Shown: positions 34,330 to 45,846 of the stretch, piece by piece
Layout: every line of letters begins with the position of its first letter
Position numbering within the stretch: the stretch's first letter is position 1
Assembly (NCBI GenBank): GCA_025716815.1
Contig: JAIXMN010000030.1
Location: forward strand, 1 to 64,000
Length of the DNA stretch: 64,000 nt
Direction: 5' to 3'
Origin: Dichotomocladium elegans
Taxonomy: Eukaryota; Mucoromycota; Mucoromycetes; Mucorales; Lichtheimiaceae
Made by a program: the position numbers and the translations under genes
Notes under the pieces: model-generated
Database searches by the model: none
Told to the model about the DNA's origin: nothing
The model's input: the letters and a program-made list of their open reading frames with translations, nothing else

Positions 34330-35455
34330 GGGGGCGGGAAGTCTACTGCACCCGCTTCCATTAACCATGCGTGTGACCTGGCCACGCGGTGGCCCCTTTT
34401 CAGTAAAGAAAAGGAGGGCTACATTCGAGCCAATTTATCAAAAGTGTGGCGTATCAGTCTGCTCTTAGCCCTCCCCCGAAAAACAGCTGGAGACAAATCA
34501 GGAAAAAGCTCCAGTTACAACCTTGGGAGGGTATTCCAGACATCTGCTCAAAATAGAGAGAAATACGTGCTTCATCGACATGTAGAGCCCTAAATGACTG
34601 CAATATATTGTTTATCAGTCAACTTCCTTGGGTGTCTTTTGTTCTCAGTAGGATCTTACCAAAGCTTGATGCGCAACTTGAGCATAAGCAAATCGGTCAG
34701 TACTCTGCTCTTAGACAAGATCATTTAAATTGCAAGAAAGTTTTACTGAAACGCTCAGTTTTATTTATGGGTTTGTGTTTGACCTTTCTCCTCGGGGATG
34801 TCTTCATGTCTGCAGAATAATTGGGGATGGACCTTGGGAAGAAAAGCATACCCATTGCTGCAATCCTTGTTCAGTTTCAAAACGTATACTCTACGTACAA
34901 ATCGTCACCCCATAAAGCGGCAGTGTTTGATCATAGTGAATATCCATGGCAACCCCCGCCGCACCTTGCTTCTCTTAGCAAAAAATATCTTTTTCAGTAT
35001 ATCCCGATAGTTCCAGTGGTGGTAGCAGTCGATCGCGTCATAAGCGGATATCATTGCCATTGGTCTTATTTGCCTATGTGACCGGCCAGTGCGTCCCAAA
35101 AACCCATCTTAGTACAGCGGGATTGAATTGCTGCGCGAAACTGTAAGGTATATTTCATTGTGTCTCTCCTTGGGTTGTTACAGACAGTGGTGCGTCGGGT
35201 TTATTGGGCGGTCTGCTCAATTAACTTTACACCAACCTATGCAGAGAAGCGCAAATAACGTAAAAATGTCACTCTTGCGTAGCATGCCAAAGATTAGGTG
35301 ATCAACGGGTCATCAATACGACTTGAAGGAGCAACATCATGCGCGTTATGGTGAAATACTTTGCTAGTCAAGTCTTTATAACTATGAGGAATCCTTGAGG
35401 GTTATGTACATTGTTGAGTCCACATAGTAGCAGGATTAGACTATAGCAAAGACAT
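34330..35455. other. intergenic, nothing recognised
   Basis: About 1.1 kb between the kinesin promoter and transposase copy 3. Only short frames without domains. Confidence 0.5.
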
Positions 35456-35459
35456 TCTT

Positions 35460-36955
35460 AGTCAGTCTTGGACGACTTTGCATTTTGTATACACTCTTTT
35501 TCAAAATCAAAGTCGCACTCTGCCAGTTCTGAAGTCGCAGGATTGCAAAAATACAAATCGCATTTTTCCCAGAAATCTTTACGTGATGACAAATCGAATG
35601 TCACATACATACACGAAAAGATGTCGCACAAAAAAAGAAGCTTTCTCTTTTATACATTTTAATATTCTGAAATGGGCAACCTAATTTTCTACCAAGATGG
35701 CCAAGGTCATGTCGTTGATGAGCGTGGCTGTCTTGAACCTATGAACTATCCCATTGATGAGGAAATGTACTCACTTCAATCCGTTTGTTCTCACACTGAA
35801 TATCTGCGTAGCATATTGTGCAAAGATAACCCTGAGCTTACTCCCACACACATTCCCCAGCGAAAGGATACAGACATTCGGATGAAAGAAGCTGGGATCA
35901 AGCGCAGTTACACAGCATAGACTGACCAAGACAAGGTCAGATTTTTCAAACGGACGCTTGAGAAGATCTTGGATGCGTCAGCTGCTAGGTCTCCATATTC
36001 ATTCAGCCCAGCGATGGGCATTACAGTACAAGAAGGACCCTGACAGCATCTTTAAGAAACCTAACACGGGGGGACCGTTCGCGTATTCTCAATGAAGCGC
36101 ATAAGCGCATTCTTTTAGAATGCGTTGATGAAGACCCATCCATTGTTCTAGAGTAGCTGCTCCAACGACTTGAGGGTCTCAAAGCATCTAAAATGACGCT
36201 CCATCGATTTATGAAAAGGTATGCAACTTGTCATTAAAAATGGTTCGGTTTCAGCCTATAGACAGGAATAATGCTGCGAAGATCCAAGAGCGCCTTGACT
36301 GAGTATGCCAATGGGATAGAACCGACATCGACTTCAAAAGCTGCGTTTTTTCTTTGATGAGTCTGGATTCCATATTAACATGAAATGCAGCATGGTGTGG
36401 TCAAAGAAAGGGACCCCTGCAGTGGTTACAGTACCAAAGACAGCCACAATCGTGGGAGCAATCTCAGCATCAGGCATCATTCAATGTAGCTTGAGCTCCT
36501 GCAGCCACCAATCAAGAAAAGAAGAGGGCAGGTCGATCTGAAGTTGCGAGCAGAGGAACTGCAACTGAACATCATCTCAGCTTCCTTAAGGCAACAATGG
36601 ACGAGATGGATAAGTATGAACATATGAAGGGCCATTAGTTGGTAATGGATAATGCACCTATCCATACGACTCAGGATATTTCTGAATACATCGAGTCTCG
36701 GGGATATCGATATGCTTATCTTCCACCATACTCGCCTGAACTCAATTCTATTGAGCAGTTTTGGTCAGTGGTCAAGGACAAAGTTAAATGCAATAGGTTC
36801 TTGGAAAGCGAGACGTTGATAACACAGATCAGCGAGGCATCCAACAGCTTAAAGCTGAGCGAGTTCGAAGGTTTCGTTTCTCATTCTCATATGTGCTTAG
36901 TTAACTGCCCTAATGTGAACAACTGTGATCCGACTTAGGATAGTTCTACACAGAT
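35460..36955 (+). pseudogene. Tc1/IS630-type transposase, nearly full length but broken (copy 3)
   Basis: The most complete of the four copies. A leader at 35460-35670 is shared with copy 2. An N-terminal frame starts at 35672 and runs to about 35917 (DIRMKEAGIKRSYTA). The helix-turn-helix region follows to about 36210 with stops and shifts. The DDE core then starts at FFFDESGFHINMKCSMVWSK (about 36350) and continues with KGTPAVVTVPKTATI. The final frame 36639-36938 keeps VMDNAPIHTTQDI and LPPYSPELNSIEQFWSVVKD. All three catalytic positions (D, D, E) can still be recognised, but at least four frame breaks separate them, so no active protein is made. Clear terminal inverted repeats were not found. 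Confidence 0.9.
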
Positions 36956-37064
36956 CACAAGGTATAAATAGGTTAGAAAGGAAGTGTATGCGTATAAGAA
37001 TTGATCTATCGAGGACGTTCCCTTCGTGGGATCATCAATAGGTTTTGTTAGCCATTGGCCTGGC

Positions 37065-37270
37065 TTGGTTTCCTGTATAATGGAGATTTGAGGAAACTGG
37101 TTTTTGTTTATCAAACCCATCCTCAGCCTCTCTTCCATCATCTTACCTGATATGAATCTTCATAATATTGACTTTCTTTTCATCCAAATTTAACACCTAC
37201 TGTCTTTTGTACAATGACCAGTTTTTACACCCCCTCCAAATGCCATGGAAAAGAGATGATCCAGCTACCT
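37065..37270 (+). repeat. left member of a diverged direct-repeat pair
   Basis: Shares an ordered series of blocks with 39897-40090 in the same orientation: TTTCCTGTATAATGG, CTCTTCCATCATCTTACCTG, AACACCTACTGTCTTTTGTA and GCCATGGAAAAGAGA. Identity is only moderate by eye. The two repeats bracket the Fanzor remnant and the second MITE. Confidence 0.5.
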
Positions 37271-37464
37271 TTGGTTTCTAACTTGTCCATTCATGTCGTT
37301 AGCCAGGTGCCCCTCAGGCAAGACGTGCGCTGAAGATCTGAGACATTGGCTAAAGAAATGTCATTAAAGTCAACAATATTTGCTATTCTGAGGCAAGTAA
37401 TACATAGATAAATATAAAATAAAAGTGGCATGGGGCCATAGGGAAATGAATGTGATAGAAGAAT

Positions 37465-39222
37465 CTAATGCGGAGGTTGTGGTCCATGTGGGCCACGTGG
37501 TCCTGGTCGTCGCCGTGGTCCTCGTGCTCTTACGTTTCGCTGGTCCGGCTCTGGTTCCTGGATCCTGACAGCCGTCACGGCTCTTCGGCGAAATCTTTGA
37601 GGAACTGAGCCATCAGAACGAAGGCTGCGGATGATGTGGTGCATCTTGAGACATGCCGCCAAATCCCGGTTCCACACACGGCGCTGAGGACTGCAGTTTT
37701 GGTGACTATCACATTCAAAGTGAGAGAAAACTTCTTACCTTAGGAGACCATGACATATAACCTCCGAACGCCGTCTGTCTTCCCTTCCTCGACGGTCTGG
37801 TCGTGGATTTGGCATCCGCTTATATGTTGATAAGCTCTCATTGAGACAGGTTGGACAGCACTTGCTCATCTTGTACTCGTCAATGAGGAACACCTCAAAT
37901 CCGTTCTTCCGCAGTAGCATTCTAAACCCTTTTCCGCGGATGGGTTCGTGATATCTGGCATGGGGTGTCGACCAGTTTCCTATCACAAACACAGCGGTTT
38001 CTCCAAATTTTCTTTTCAGTTCGGTGATGAGCTTGAGGTCATCACGGTGTTTGTTGAAGGTCGATGACAGACGAACTTTGCGCGTCAAAAAGCGACCGGG
38101 GTTATGCGTCGTTCCTGTTGATCCATAAAACTGCTGAAGAACAGCAGTTTCGTCAGCCCTAGCAACGAGGAAGCGGGAGTACTCATCGACTTCCAAAGTG
38201 TTGCTCCGGAACCCCGAGAGATCAAGTTCAGCACGTACAACTTCCTCGTCCTGATCCTTGAGTCGTTGTATCAATCGTCGGTGCTTCTTCGTCTTCCTGA
38301 TCTTGTCTTGCTCTTGCTTGGTGTAGCGAAATTTGACAGGCTCAAGCGAAGTCGACCGCTCATGGACACAGTAGAGCATATCTCTACGCCCTGGATCCAC
38401 TGTTACGCATCGGCCTGCAATTTCTCGATGTTTCTCAGCGGTCAAACTATCTACGTATGGAGACTGCTCCTCCACCTTCGGAGCTGCACCGGTTCTTGGG
38501 GGTGCGTCCCTGTCCCTTCTCTTCTTGATAATGGAGCCTCCTACGCCATCCGTTTCAAGTGTACCACGAAATCGAAGTACTCCATTCTCTGCAGGCTTGA
38601 GAGCTTTCGAATGGACATCGATGACTTCATCCCATCCGCCAGGATAAGGAACTTTTTTGGCCCATGAGCGACCCAGAATGTTTTGCCATATGATTTTTGC
38701 GTCAATCATTATGTATGACGGAGACCATGACCGACGAAGAGGGAAACAGGCAAATGCAGGGAACTAAAGTCGCTCAAAAAGGAGAGCGAGCTCGTAAAAG
38801 GCTGCGATATGTTGGATTGGATGAGCCTTTGCATCGTAGTAGATGCTATCGTTGTCAAAGGCGTGGGTACTGGTGTAAGCATTGAAAATTGGCCGGATGG
38901 CGTCGAAAGCTTCCTGAAAATAAGCTGGGTCGTCTGGGATGTCGTCTCTGGATACGTTTCGATGAGCTACAATCTGCTTAAATGTTGTTGCGGGTGTAAT
39001 GATTGTCTCTCGGATCCGTTGACTGATTTGTGTCGCGTCTAGACCTTGGCCCCCAGCTACTATTCAGGCTCCTCTTTCCGCTGTCGAATATCCAGCAAGA
39101 CATTGATAGCCCGCCGAAAGTGTTGGCCGAATCGCATTTGAACGTTATTGGTGTAAGCAACAACCATCGTGGGCGCCTTCGTAATTTGCAGGTCGATGAA
39201 CTTTCATAAGTACGGTAGGTTG
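37465..39222 (-). pseudogene. Fanzor (eukaryotic TnpB-like nuclease) pseudogene
   Basis: Fanzors are eukaryotic relatives of transposon TnpB: RNA-guided DNA endonucleases with a RuvC domain, usually carried by transposons. The main open block, 38709-37735, has RuvC-I at VTVDPGRRDMLYCV (Asp about residue 105 of the block). It then has VFVIGNWSTPHARYHEP, where TnpB RuvC-II has Glu but Fanzors often have Gly, and a glutamate in FLIDEYKMSK about 34 residues on that fits the relocated catalytic Glu. A zinc ribbon opens with CCPTC. The same frame continues past a TAA (37735-37737) with a cysteine pair and RuvC-III at VWNRDLAACLKM, ending at 37465. Upstream the frame continues past a TAG (38764-38766) through ETIITPATTFKQIVAHRNV. 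A frameshift at about 39040-39062 separates NNVQMRFGQHFRRAINVLL. It is therefore an inactivated copy. Family assignment rests on motif order, not a database search. Confidence 0.75.
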
Positions 39223-39369
39223 TCGATGAAACGAGTGTATCAAAGAAAAAGAGCGAGTGAGAGTAAACAAGCGGTTTTCTTTGCGAAAGTACATATTATC
39301 TGTTCTTTCATATTTGACTAGTCTCATATAAGCACTTAGATGGTAGGATTAACGGGAAATCAATTATGT

Positions 39370-39525
39370 ACAGTGGCCACTCCTCATAGTGATATTCATT
39401 ACAATGATAATTCATTGTAGCGATACACTCTACAGAACAAAATTACCAGGTAAGGCTTATTCCAATTCATTATAGTAATGCGATTTCCTGGAACCGAGGG
39501 TATCACTATAACAGGCGGCCACTAT
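39370..39525. mobile_element. second MITE copy, diverged, about 155 bp
   Basis: Left end ACAGTGGCCACTCCTCATAG; right portion CGATTTCCTGGAACCGAGGG, then ATCACTATAACAGGCGGCCA, matching 11881-11985 over both ends. The extra length comes from about 50 bp in the middle (39430-39480). The right terminus has decayed (ACTATAAC in place of ACTGTA). It lies about 150 bp from the N-terminal end of the Fanzor remnant. Confidence 0.7.
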
Positions 39526-39714
39526 AACAGAAATGCACATCCAATTCTTATCAAACCGACCTCTCAATACGCCCAATACAATTTCGTTTCTAACAGCACC
39601 ACGGATGGTATGTCAATTGCTGAAATACGCTATGCGAACCGCCTAGGGCTAAAAAAACCAAAATAAACAGTATCGATAAATGATGGAAATCGTCGATGAA
39701 AAGAGCATGTGACC

Positions 39715-39882
39715 CGCCGCTGTATTTACTGCAGCATCGTTCATCACAAAGAACTTATGCGAGTACTATCCGAATGCAATAACAGGACGTTTCCAAGCTT
39801 CTGTACCGATTAAAGGATCAGCGAGTGATGAAAATCGTGGCCCGCCGCTGTATTTACTGCAGCATCGTTCAACACAAAGAAA
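39715..39882 (+). repeat. short direct duplication
   Basis: CCCGCCGCTGTATTTACTGC followed by AGCATCGTTCA and CACAAAGAA occurs at about 39714-39753 and again at 39841-39880. The flanks also show GATGAAAATCG-like sequence. This is a local duplication of about 125 bp period. Confidence 0.75.
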
Positions 39883-39896
39883 TTTCTTCTTCTCCT

Positions 39897-40090
39897 CCTT
39901 GATTTCCTATAAATAATGGACAACTGAGAAATCTCCTTTCTCCATCGACTTCATCCCGACCTTCTCTTCCATGGTCTTATCCGGTATGATCGCTATAATA
40001 CCAAATTATTTTATTGCAACTAACATCCACTGTCCTTTATAGATTAACCAATCGTACCCGTGCTTGATGAGCCATGGAAGAGAGGAGTTC
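39897..40090 (+). repeat. right member of the diverged direct-repeat pair
   Basis: Counterpart of 37065-37270: TTTCCTATAAATAATGG, TTCTCTTCCATGGTCTTATC, AACATCCACTGTCCTTTATA and GCCATGGAAGAGAGGA in the same order and orientation. Confidence 0.5.
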
Positions 40091-40524
40091 CTGAACACCC
40101 TTCCGCTCCTTCCGCTTCTTCCGCTCTTTTTCGCTGCCACCGCAGGCCCCATTCAGCTCCTTCCCTCCGCCGCCTGTCTCTTCTGGTGTGCTGGCTCTCT
40201 CCTCCTGTCTCTTTGTCCCGGTTATCGCCGGGACTACCCAGGATAACTCCTGGGTCCTTCGGGGCCCTTGAGTGTAAGTTAAAGCGTATGGAGGAGTAGT
40301 GTTTTTTCTGTTGACTAACAGGTTTTAATCCATGGATGCGAAATCTCTTTACCTATTGATACGACAAATTTATATAATTCAATGCGACATTTCTTTTGTA
40401 TTTTGCACTACATTTATTTTTGAAAATAAAGTAGATAAATGATTCTGATGTCGGGGTTCATTCATTGAAAGGCTACCTCTTTTTTTTCCTGAAGGCCCAT
40501 ATTCCCCTTCTTTTCTTGTTCATA
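40091..40524. other. presumed promoter of the phosphatase gene
   Basis: Pyrimidine-rich sequence with a CTTCCGCTC-type direct repeat at about 40108-40130. No gene recognised. The frame 40060-40299 is low-complexity. Confidence 0.4.
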
Positions 40525-42067
40525 ATGTCCCTTCAAAAGCTTATCACGAAAGAGCAACGCGATTCTTTCATCAAGAAGTTTGACAATTTCCTGTTTGACT
40601 GTGATGGTAAGTAGCTACTTTAATAATCACCTCATTCTCTGAATGAGTATAAGACACTTATAACTCATTCGTACTGCTTGACTAGGTGTCCTCTGGGAGG
40701 GGAACCATCTCATTCCCGGCGTTGGTGAAGCCATGCAGGCGCTCCGTCAACAAGGTATTTTGACACATTGCGTTTCAGCGAATATTGCCGCGGTTTAGAC
40801 GACTAGCTAAAGCGAAGAGCCCACCCTTATTACAGGCAAGAACATTTACTTTGTCACCAACAACAGCACCAAATCCCGGACGTCGTTCCTTAACAAATTC
40901 AAGGGCTTTGGTATTCAGGCGGAGATGGTAAAGCGAACAAACAATCTGTGATGTTGACGGAAACAGAGGGAGAGAGGGAGGAAGAGGATGTGTGTAGCCA
41001 TAGAGCTTTCTGAGATGGGCGTACGGGATGAAGGTCGAAAGAAAACCCATTCGCTCTCTTTACATTATAGCACGAAGTGTTTAGCTCTGCGTTTGCCACT
41101 GCTGCATATCTCAAGCATGTCGTCAAGTTCCCTGAACACAAGAAGGTGTATGTGATTGGCATGGCTGGTATCCGGGAGGAACTTCGGGCCGAAGGCATTA
41201 AAACATGTGGCGCTGATGTAAGAACCTTTTTTTTTGTGCGCTCATTCCCAACTTAAAGTTGGCGGTCAAATATATTAATCTCTCACCTTTTTCTGTTCTT
41301 AGGAGGATAATGGCCTTGAATTTGATCATAAAGTAGAGGATGATCCTGAAGTAAGTTTAAAACGAGGTACAGTGTACGAAAAATAAGCATAATCGACTGA
41401 AGGGACACAAAGGTGGGTGCTGTCGTGATTGGCCTCGATACAGACGTCAACTACGCGAAGTATGCCAAGGCATTTACTTACCTCAAGAAGAACCCGGGCT
41501 GCCATTTTATCCTTACCAACGGCGACACAACATTCCCGACGCACGGTTGCATAGTTCCAGGCAAGTATAAAAGCAATGAATATGCTGATTGGAAAGCCGC
41601 TTACGCTATATTGACAGGGGCCGGATCGATTGCTGCTCCTATCATAAAAGCACTGAACCGTGAACCCGATGTCATCTTGGGCAAGCCAGCGCAGAATATG
41701 CTACAAACCATTTTCGCCGAGTGAGTTAAAGAAAGCATCAGGACGCAGAAAACGGGTACTTACCGGAATTCTGGAAAGATACAATCTTGACCCTGCAAAG
41801 ACATGTATGATTGGTGACCGATTGGATACAGATATTGATTTTGGACTACAGGGTGGTATTGAGACGCTGTGCGTCCTGACAGGTATGGATGAGTTGTATA
41901 CGGCCATGAGAAGTGTAGAAGGGGCATCTCTTCTGGAACTCTTACTGACAGCGAGATCGCGCGTAACACAAATATTAGGTGTAACTTCGGAGGAAGAGCT
42001 GCTTTCAGAGAGCAACGCAATCCGGCCGACATACTACATTGGGAGTTTCGCAGAATTTGCGCTTTAG
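40525..42067 (+). CDS. PHO13: HAD-family p-nitrophenyl/phosphoglycolate phosphatase
   Basis: Nine exons (40525-40606, 40686-40754, 40836-40927, 41071-41217, 41303-41350, 41413-41560, 41618-41720, 41779-41882, 41979-42067) join in frame to 293 residues. HAD motif I, FDCDGVLWEG, with the catalytic Asp pair, is rebuilt across intron 1. Motif II is FVTNNSTKSR. The cap region has VGAVVIGLDTDVNYAKY and FILTNGDTTFPTHG, motif III lies in LGKPAQNMLQ, and motif IV is MIGDRLDTDIDFG. This order is that of the PHO13/PGP group, metabolite-repair phosphatases that clear toxic side products such as 2-phospholactate or phosphoglycolate in the cytosol. Intron 6 (41561-41617) uses a GC donor (CCAG/GCAAGT). It is 57 nt and free of stops, so retention would add 19 residues. 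Confidence 0.94.
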
Positions 42068-43803
42068 ATTTTCTTTTTCTGCCGTACAAAAAGCAGCAGT
42101 CTTAATCACTAATGTATAGATCTAGATAGATGCTTATTATAGGATGAGACCATAGACTGATGCAAGATATTATTTCAATGCGACTGAAACATTCACTTGT
42201 CATATTGGTGGTTTTGGTTGATGGATCTGTTTATTTTAGAGCCCCGTTGACCCAGTTCTTCCCGCACAATGATTTACCTCGTGTGATCGGCCCCACCGAG
42301 GCTACAGTATGTAAATCGCTTGATGCAAGGCTTCTCTATAGATATGTTTGACGTACATCCAAGAACTTGGCACTATCCGTGATATCAGGAGTGCATGTTG
42401 CTCACACAGTGAGTGATGGCAGGGACTAACCGGTTGCACCTTTTTGTGGACTTTGCAACGCCTCGGTTCCCGATGCGAAATTAAAATCAAGGAAACCATA
42501 ATCCGGCAAGTGTTAGAGATGTATGAATGCATCACTGGTTTGTGTTCCTTCCTTTCCTTCCCTTGCTTGTGAACCTTTTTTTCAGCAGCATTCACTATGA
42601 TTAATTACATAAAAAACTCTCATGTAATGAATATGATCATTGCATCGATATATCTCTAGCCATCCATGGTACAATATAGACCTGATCAACTGTATGCATT
42701 GAAAAAGTTATTACTGAAGTTTTCGACTGTAGCTCGGTCGGTTCGGGATCCTACGCCAATAATCCCTCTTCTCGATGATTTATTTGAGATTCACACGTAG
42801 CATTCGTTATACATGTATATATATATATGTAAAGCATATGTGTGTATATGCCTGGCTATACGTTCTTTTCAAGAGTTATGATAATCCCCTGGGATAGAGT
42901 AGAACCAAGCGAGCATCCCAGCCTAAAGGATACCCTTCCGCCATACAGAACAAGTACATAATTCTTGATGAATTTACTTTAGGTCATATTCATCATCACT
43001 TGTTTCCTTCACGGCTTGCGGTGACATATGCAAGAATACAGTTACGTTACTAGGCATAACATAGTGATTCTAGTCACAACGACTTGGTAAATGGCCATCC
43101 TTCGAAGAAAAGCTTGGGAGACGTGCCACAAAAGAAAAACTTGGCCAAATTATGCCAATGCAGTATTTGTACGACTCTGGTGGCATGTGGTCGCAGCAAG
43201 TGACACACTTCATTTCCTATTATTACATCTGCGCTATTCATGCTGGTCTTTGTGTATTTCGAAAAGCTCTCCAACCATCTTTTCATGGGTCTCTGACCGT
43301 CTCGCATTTTGATTTATATGATATGCGGCGTGGCGCTGAAAATCATGATTTTTTTTTAAAAAAAAAAAGATCAGTAATCGTCTCCTAGTCAATTAATAGA
43401 CTTGCCAATGTTATAGCACTTCGCTCACATCGCGGACAGGTAGATAATAGTGAATCTGCAGACCCCTGACGTTCTTGAAGATTTTTGACGACAGAAAGAA
43501 ATGCTGCAGTGGGATTTTCCATGAATTAGACAAGAACGGATATATCCTGACATTGAACTCTTCAGCACTAGGTATGATCTTTTGTTTTCTCTGTTATTAG
43601 GCACACATGAGAGATACCATGATAGCCTGGTTTGTTAGGGCACCAGCAAGGATAGGAACTGACAACCATCCTGATAGTAGAATGAAAATGCATAAATCTT
43701 TCGTCCCTCACAGCTGCAAAAAAATATGTATCATTTTAACCTCAGCCGAAAGTTTGCTTGGTCTTTGTGTTCGGCTTTGCAAAACAACATTCATCTAATC
43801 CCC
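42068..43803. other. intergenic, nothing recognised
   Basis: About 1.7 kb without a convincing gene. Short frames around 43074-43390 occur on both strands but show no domain. A (TA)n stretch lies at about 42812-42830. Confidence 0.5.
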
Positions 43804-45846
43804 ATGTTTGACGAAGACGAAGAAGATCAGGAGCTTCTTCGCCATTACGAAGATCTAAATTTCCATGGTGATCTAAATCAATCAAGCTCAGGGTACGTTG
43901 AGAAATAGCGATTTCACTGGTCTATATCCTACACCAAATAAATGAAACATTTGGATTTGTGTTTCGATCACACACTATAGGGAAGAACTAAGTAGCGATG
44001 TTGAGGATACGATACGAAGCGTGGTAGAATACGGATCGAGTAATCCCAAAGCATCAAAGAAATTTCCCGGTAAAGCTCCAGCTTCTGATGAAATGAAGAA
44101 AGAGAAGGCTGCTGCGGCTGATTCCGATCCTTCCGATCAGGAAGAGGATTCGGATGGAGAAATCGAGGAAGCATCATCGTCAGAGGACTACTTTTTCGAT
44201 GCTAAGGAGACAGCCGCATCTGATGAAGACGATAATGCTGACAGCAGCGATGACGAGGAGATTTGCGCTTCTTCTTCGGATAAGGACGATAAGGAGAGCT
44301 TTAGTGAGAGCGACAACGAGAGTTCCTCGTCACAGACCTCGTCATCCGAGGACGACGAAGGGCCACGCGTGACACGTGTGATTAACCTTGATCTCGACCG
44401 ACCACATTATATGGATGAAGTAGAAGAAAGTGAAGAAGAACGTGATCTCAATGACAAGCTGGAGAATTTGATTCAAGATCAGGTACCGATGTCATATTAA
44501 AACAGTTCAAAGTCAACCGATGATCATCAGCTTAACATTTGTACATCTGCACCTTTCTTCCCCCTCCTCATCTGGTTAACAGATTGAACGGAAGCAGCTC
44601 GCAAAACGGAACTTTCATGTTCGGCGCGTACGCTTATGCCGCAATTGCCATCAGCCCGGCCACGACGCGAAGAAATGCCCTTTGGTATGTGGAAAAAAAG
44701 CCGCGGGTGGCGGAGAGGTATCTAATGGAATGTAACATAGTGCCCCGATTGTGGCGCACCAAGGCATAATGACCGATGTCCCGGATTAAAGTATTGTACT
44801 TATTGTAAGCGCCGGGGACACGGATACAGGGTATGAATGCTTGTCGCCGTAACTGTCAGCTGAACTAGTCAGAGTGACCTTATCAATATCTCTCGTCTCT
44901 AGGAGTGTACATACGATAAAGAAAGCAAGTCCTGCAGTTTATGCGGACTGTCATATCATATCAACCTGGTGAGCGAGGGTTATGGAAGTCGTGGGGGTAG
45001 CGGAACGAGTTGTGAACTAACCCTGTCGCATCTAGCATTGTCCAAGTATTGTACACTCTTATAAAGAAAACGAGCTAGACCAAGAATCCGGAAATACTGT
45101 CCATGATTCTGGAGCGAAGCCATTCTGTTATAACTGTGGGAAAGCCTCACATTATGGAGATGTACGTTAACTGTGTGCGTATATACAGGAAAAGAGAGTG
45201 CTAATTTATTCATGTACAGGATTGTCCGGTGCTACCCGAGTACCTAAAAGAAGTTCCTACTGCGTTCAGCAAAACAAATGCGACGCGAGGATCTCGATTT
45301 AACATGAGAAAGAATCTTAAAGCGTCTGCAAGCGCATTTGCAACGGCTGATCGGAGCCATCACAAGCGATGGCGAGATCACAGTGACAATGAAAGAAATC
45401 GGTCTGAACAGTCTGAATCTACCAAACGAACTCGGAAGGATCGTGGTAAGCAATCTCTGGATACGTTCTTTGAGAGGCCGTCAGCACAGGAAAGACACTA
45501 CCAACGCAATGCACGACAGCTGCAAAGCTATCAGCAGCAACGTTCATCGCCGTCTCCGCGGATACCAACCGCTCCATCGACGATGAGCATAAGACATGGC
45601 AATACCCAGCTGCAGCGAGGTACAGGGAATAACAACTGGAACAATATACCGAAGCCTACACGGTCAGGCACGGTTTCCTTCAACCAAGAACAGCGTATGG
45701 ATTTTCCGCGCAATAATTTTCCACCTACGCCCAGCCTCCCGAAACCCAGCTCCAGTGGCGTGATTGACATTCCCCGCATGTCAACATCTTATACACCTCC
45801 GTCCGTTAGGCAACCTAGGTTTCGAGGTGGCTATTCTCGAGGATGA
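43804..45846 (+). CDS. AIR1: Air1/Air2-like CCHC zinc-knuckle protein (TRAMP subunit)
   Basis: Seven exons (43804-43892, 43981-44482, 44583-44684, 44741-44830, 44903-44968, 45036-45161, 45220-45846) join in frame to 533 residues. The N-terminal 190 residues are highly acidic and Ser-rich. Five CCHC zinc knuckles follow in a row, each near an exon: CRNCHQPGHDAKKC, CPDCGAPRHNDRC, CTYCKRRGHGYREC, CSLCGLSYHINLHC and CYNCGKASHYGDDC. Five tandem knuckles are the mark of yeast Air1/2 and related ZCCHC7. These bind RNA and hold the poly(A) polymerase Trf4/5 in the nuclear TRAMP complex, which tags aberrant RNAs for the exosome. The C-terminus is disordered, basic then Pro/Ser-rich, and ends in an RG-type tail (RFRGGYSRG). 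The exact orthologue within the family is inferred. Confidence 0.88.

Noticed and set aside
42720..42790. tRNA-like text (TAGCTCGGTCGGTTCGGGATCC)
   Set aside because: It resembles D-arm and T-arm sequence, but no acceptor stem or anticodon arm could be folded around it.
43074..43390. Overlapping frames on both strands
   Set aside because: No domain, no splice partners and no clear codon bias on either strand.
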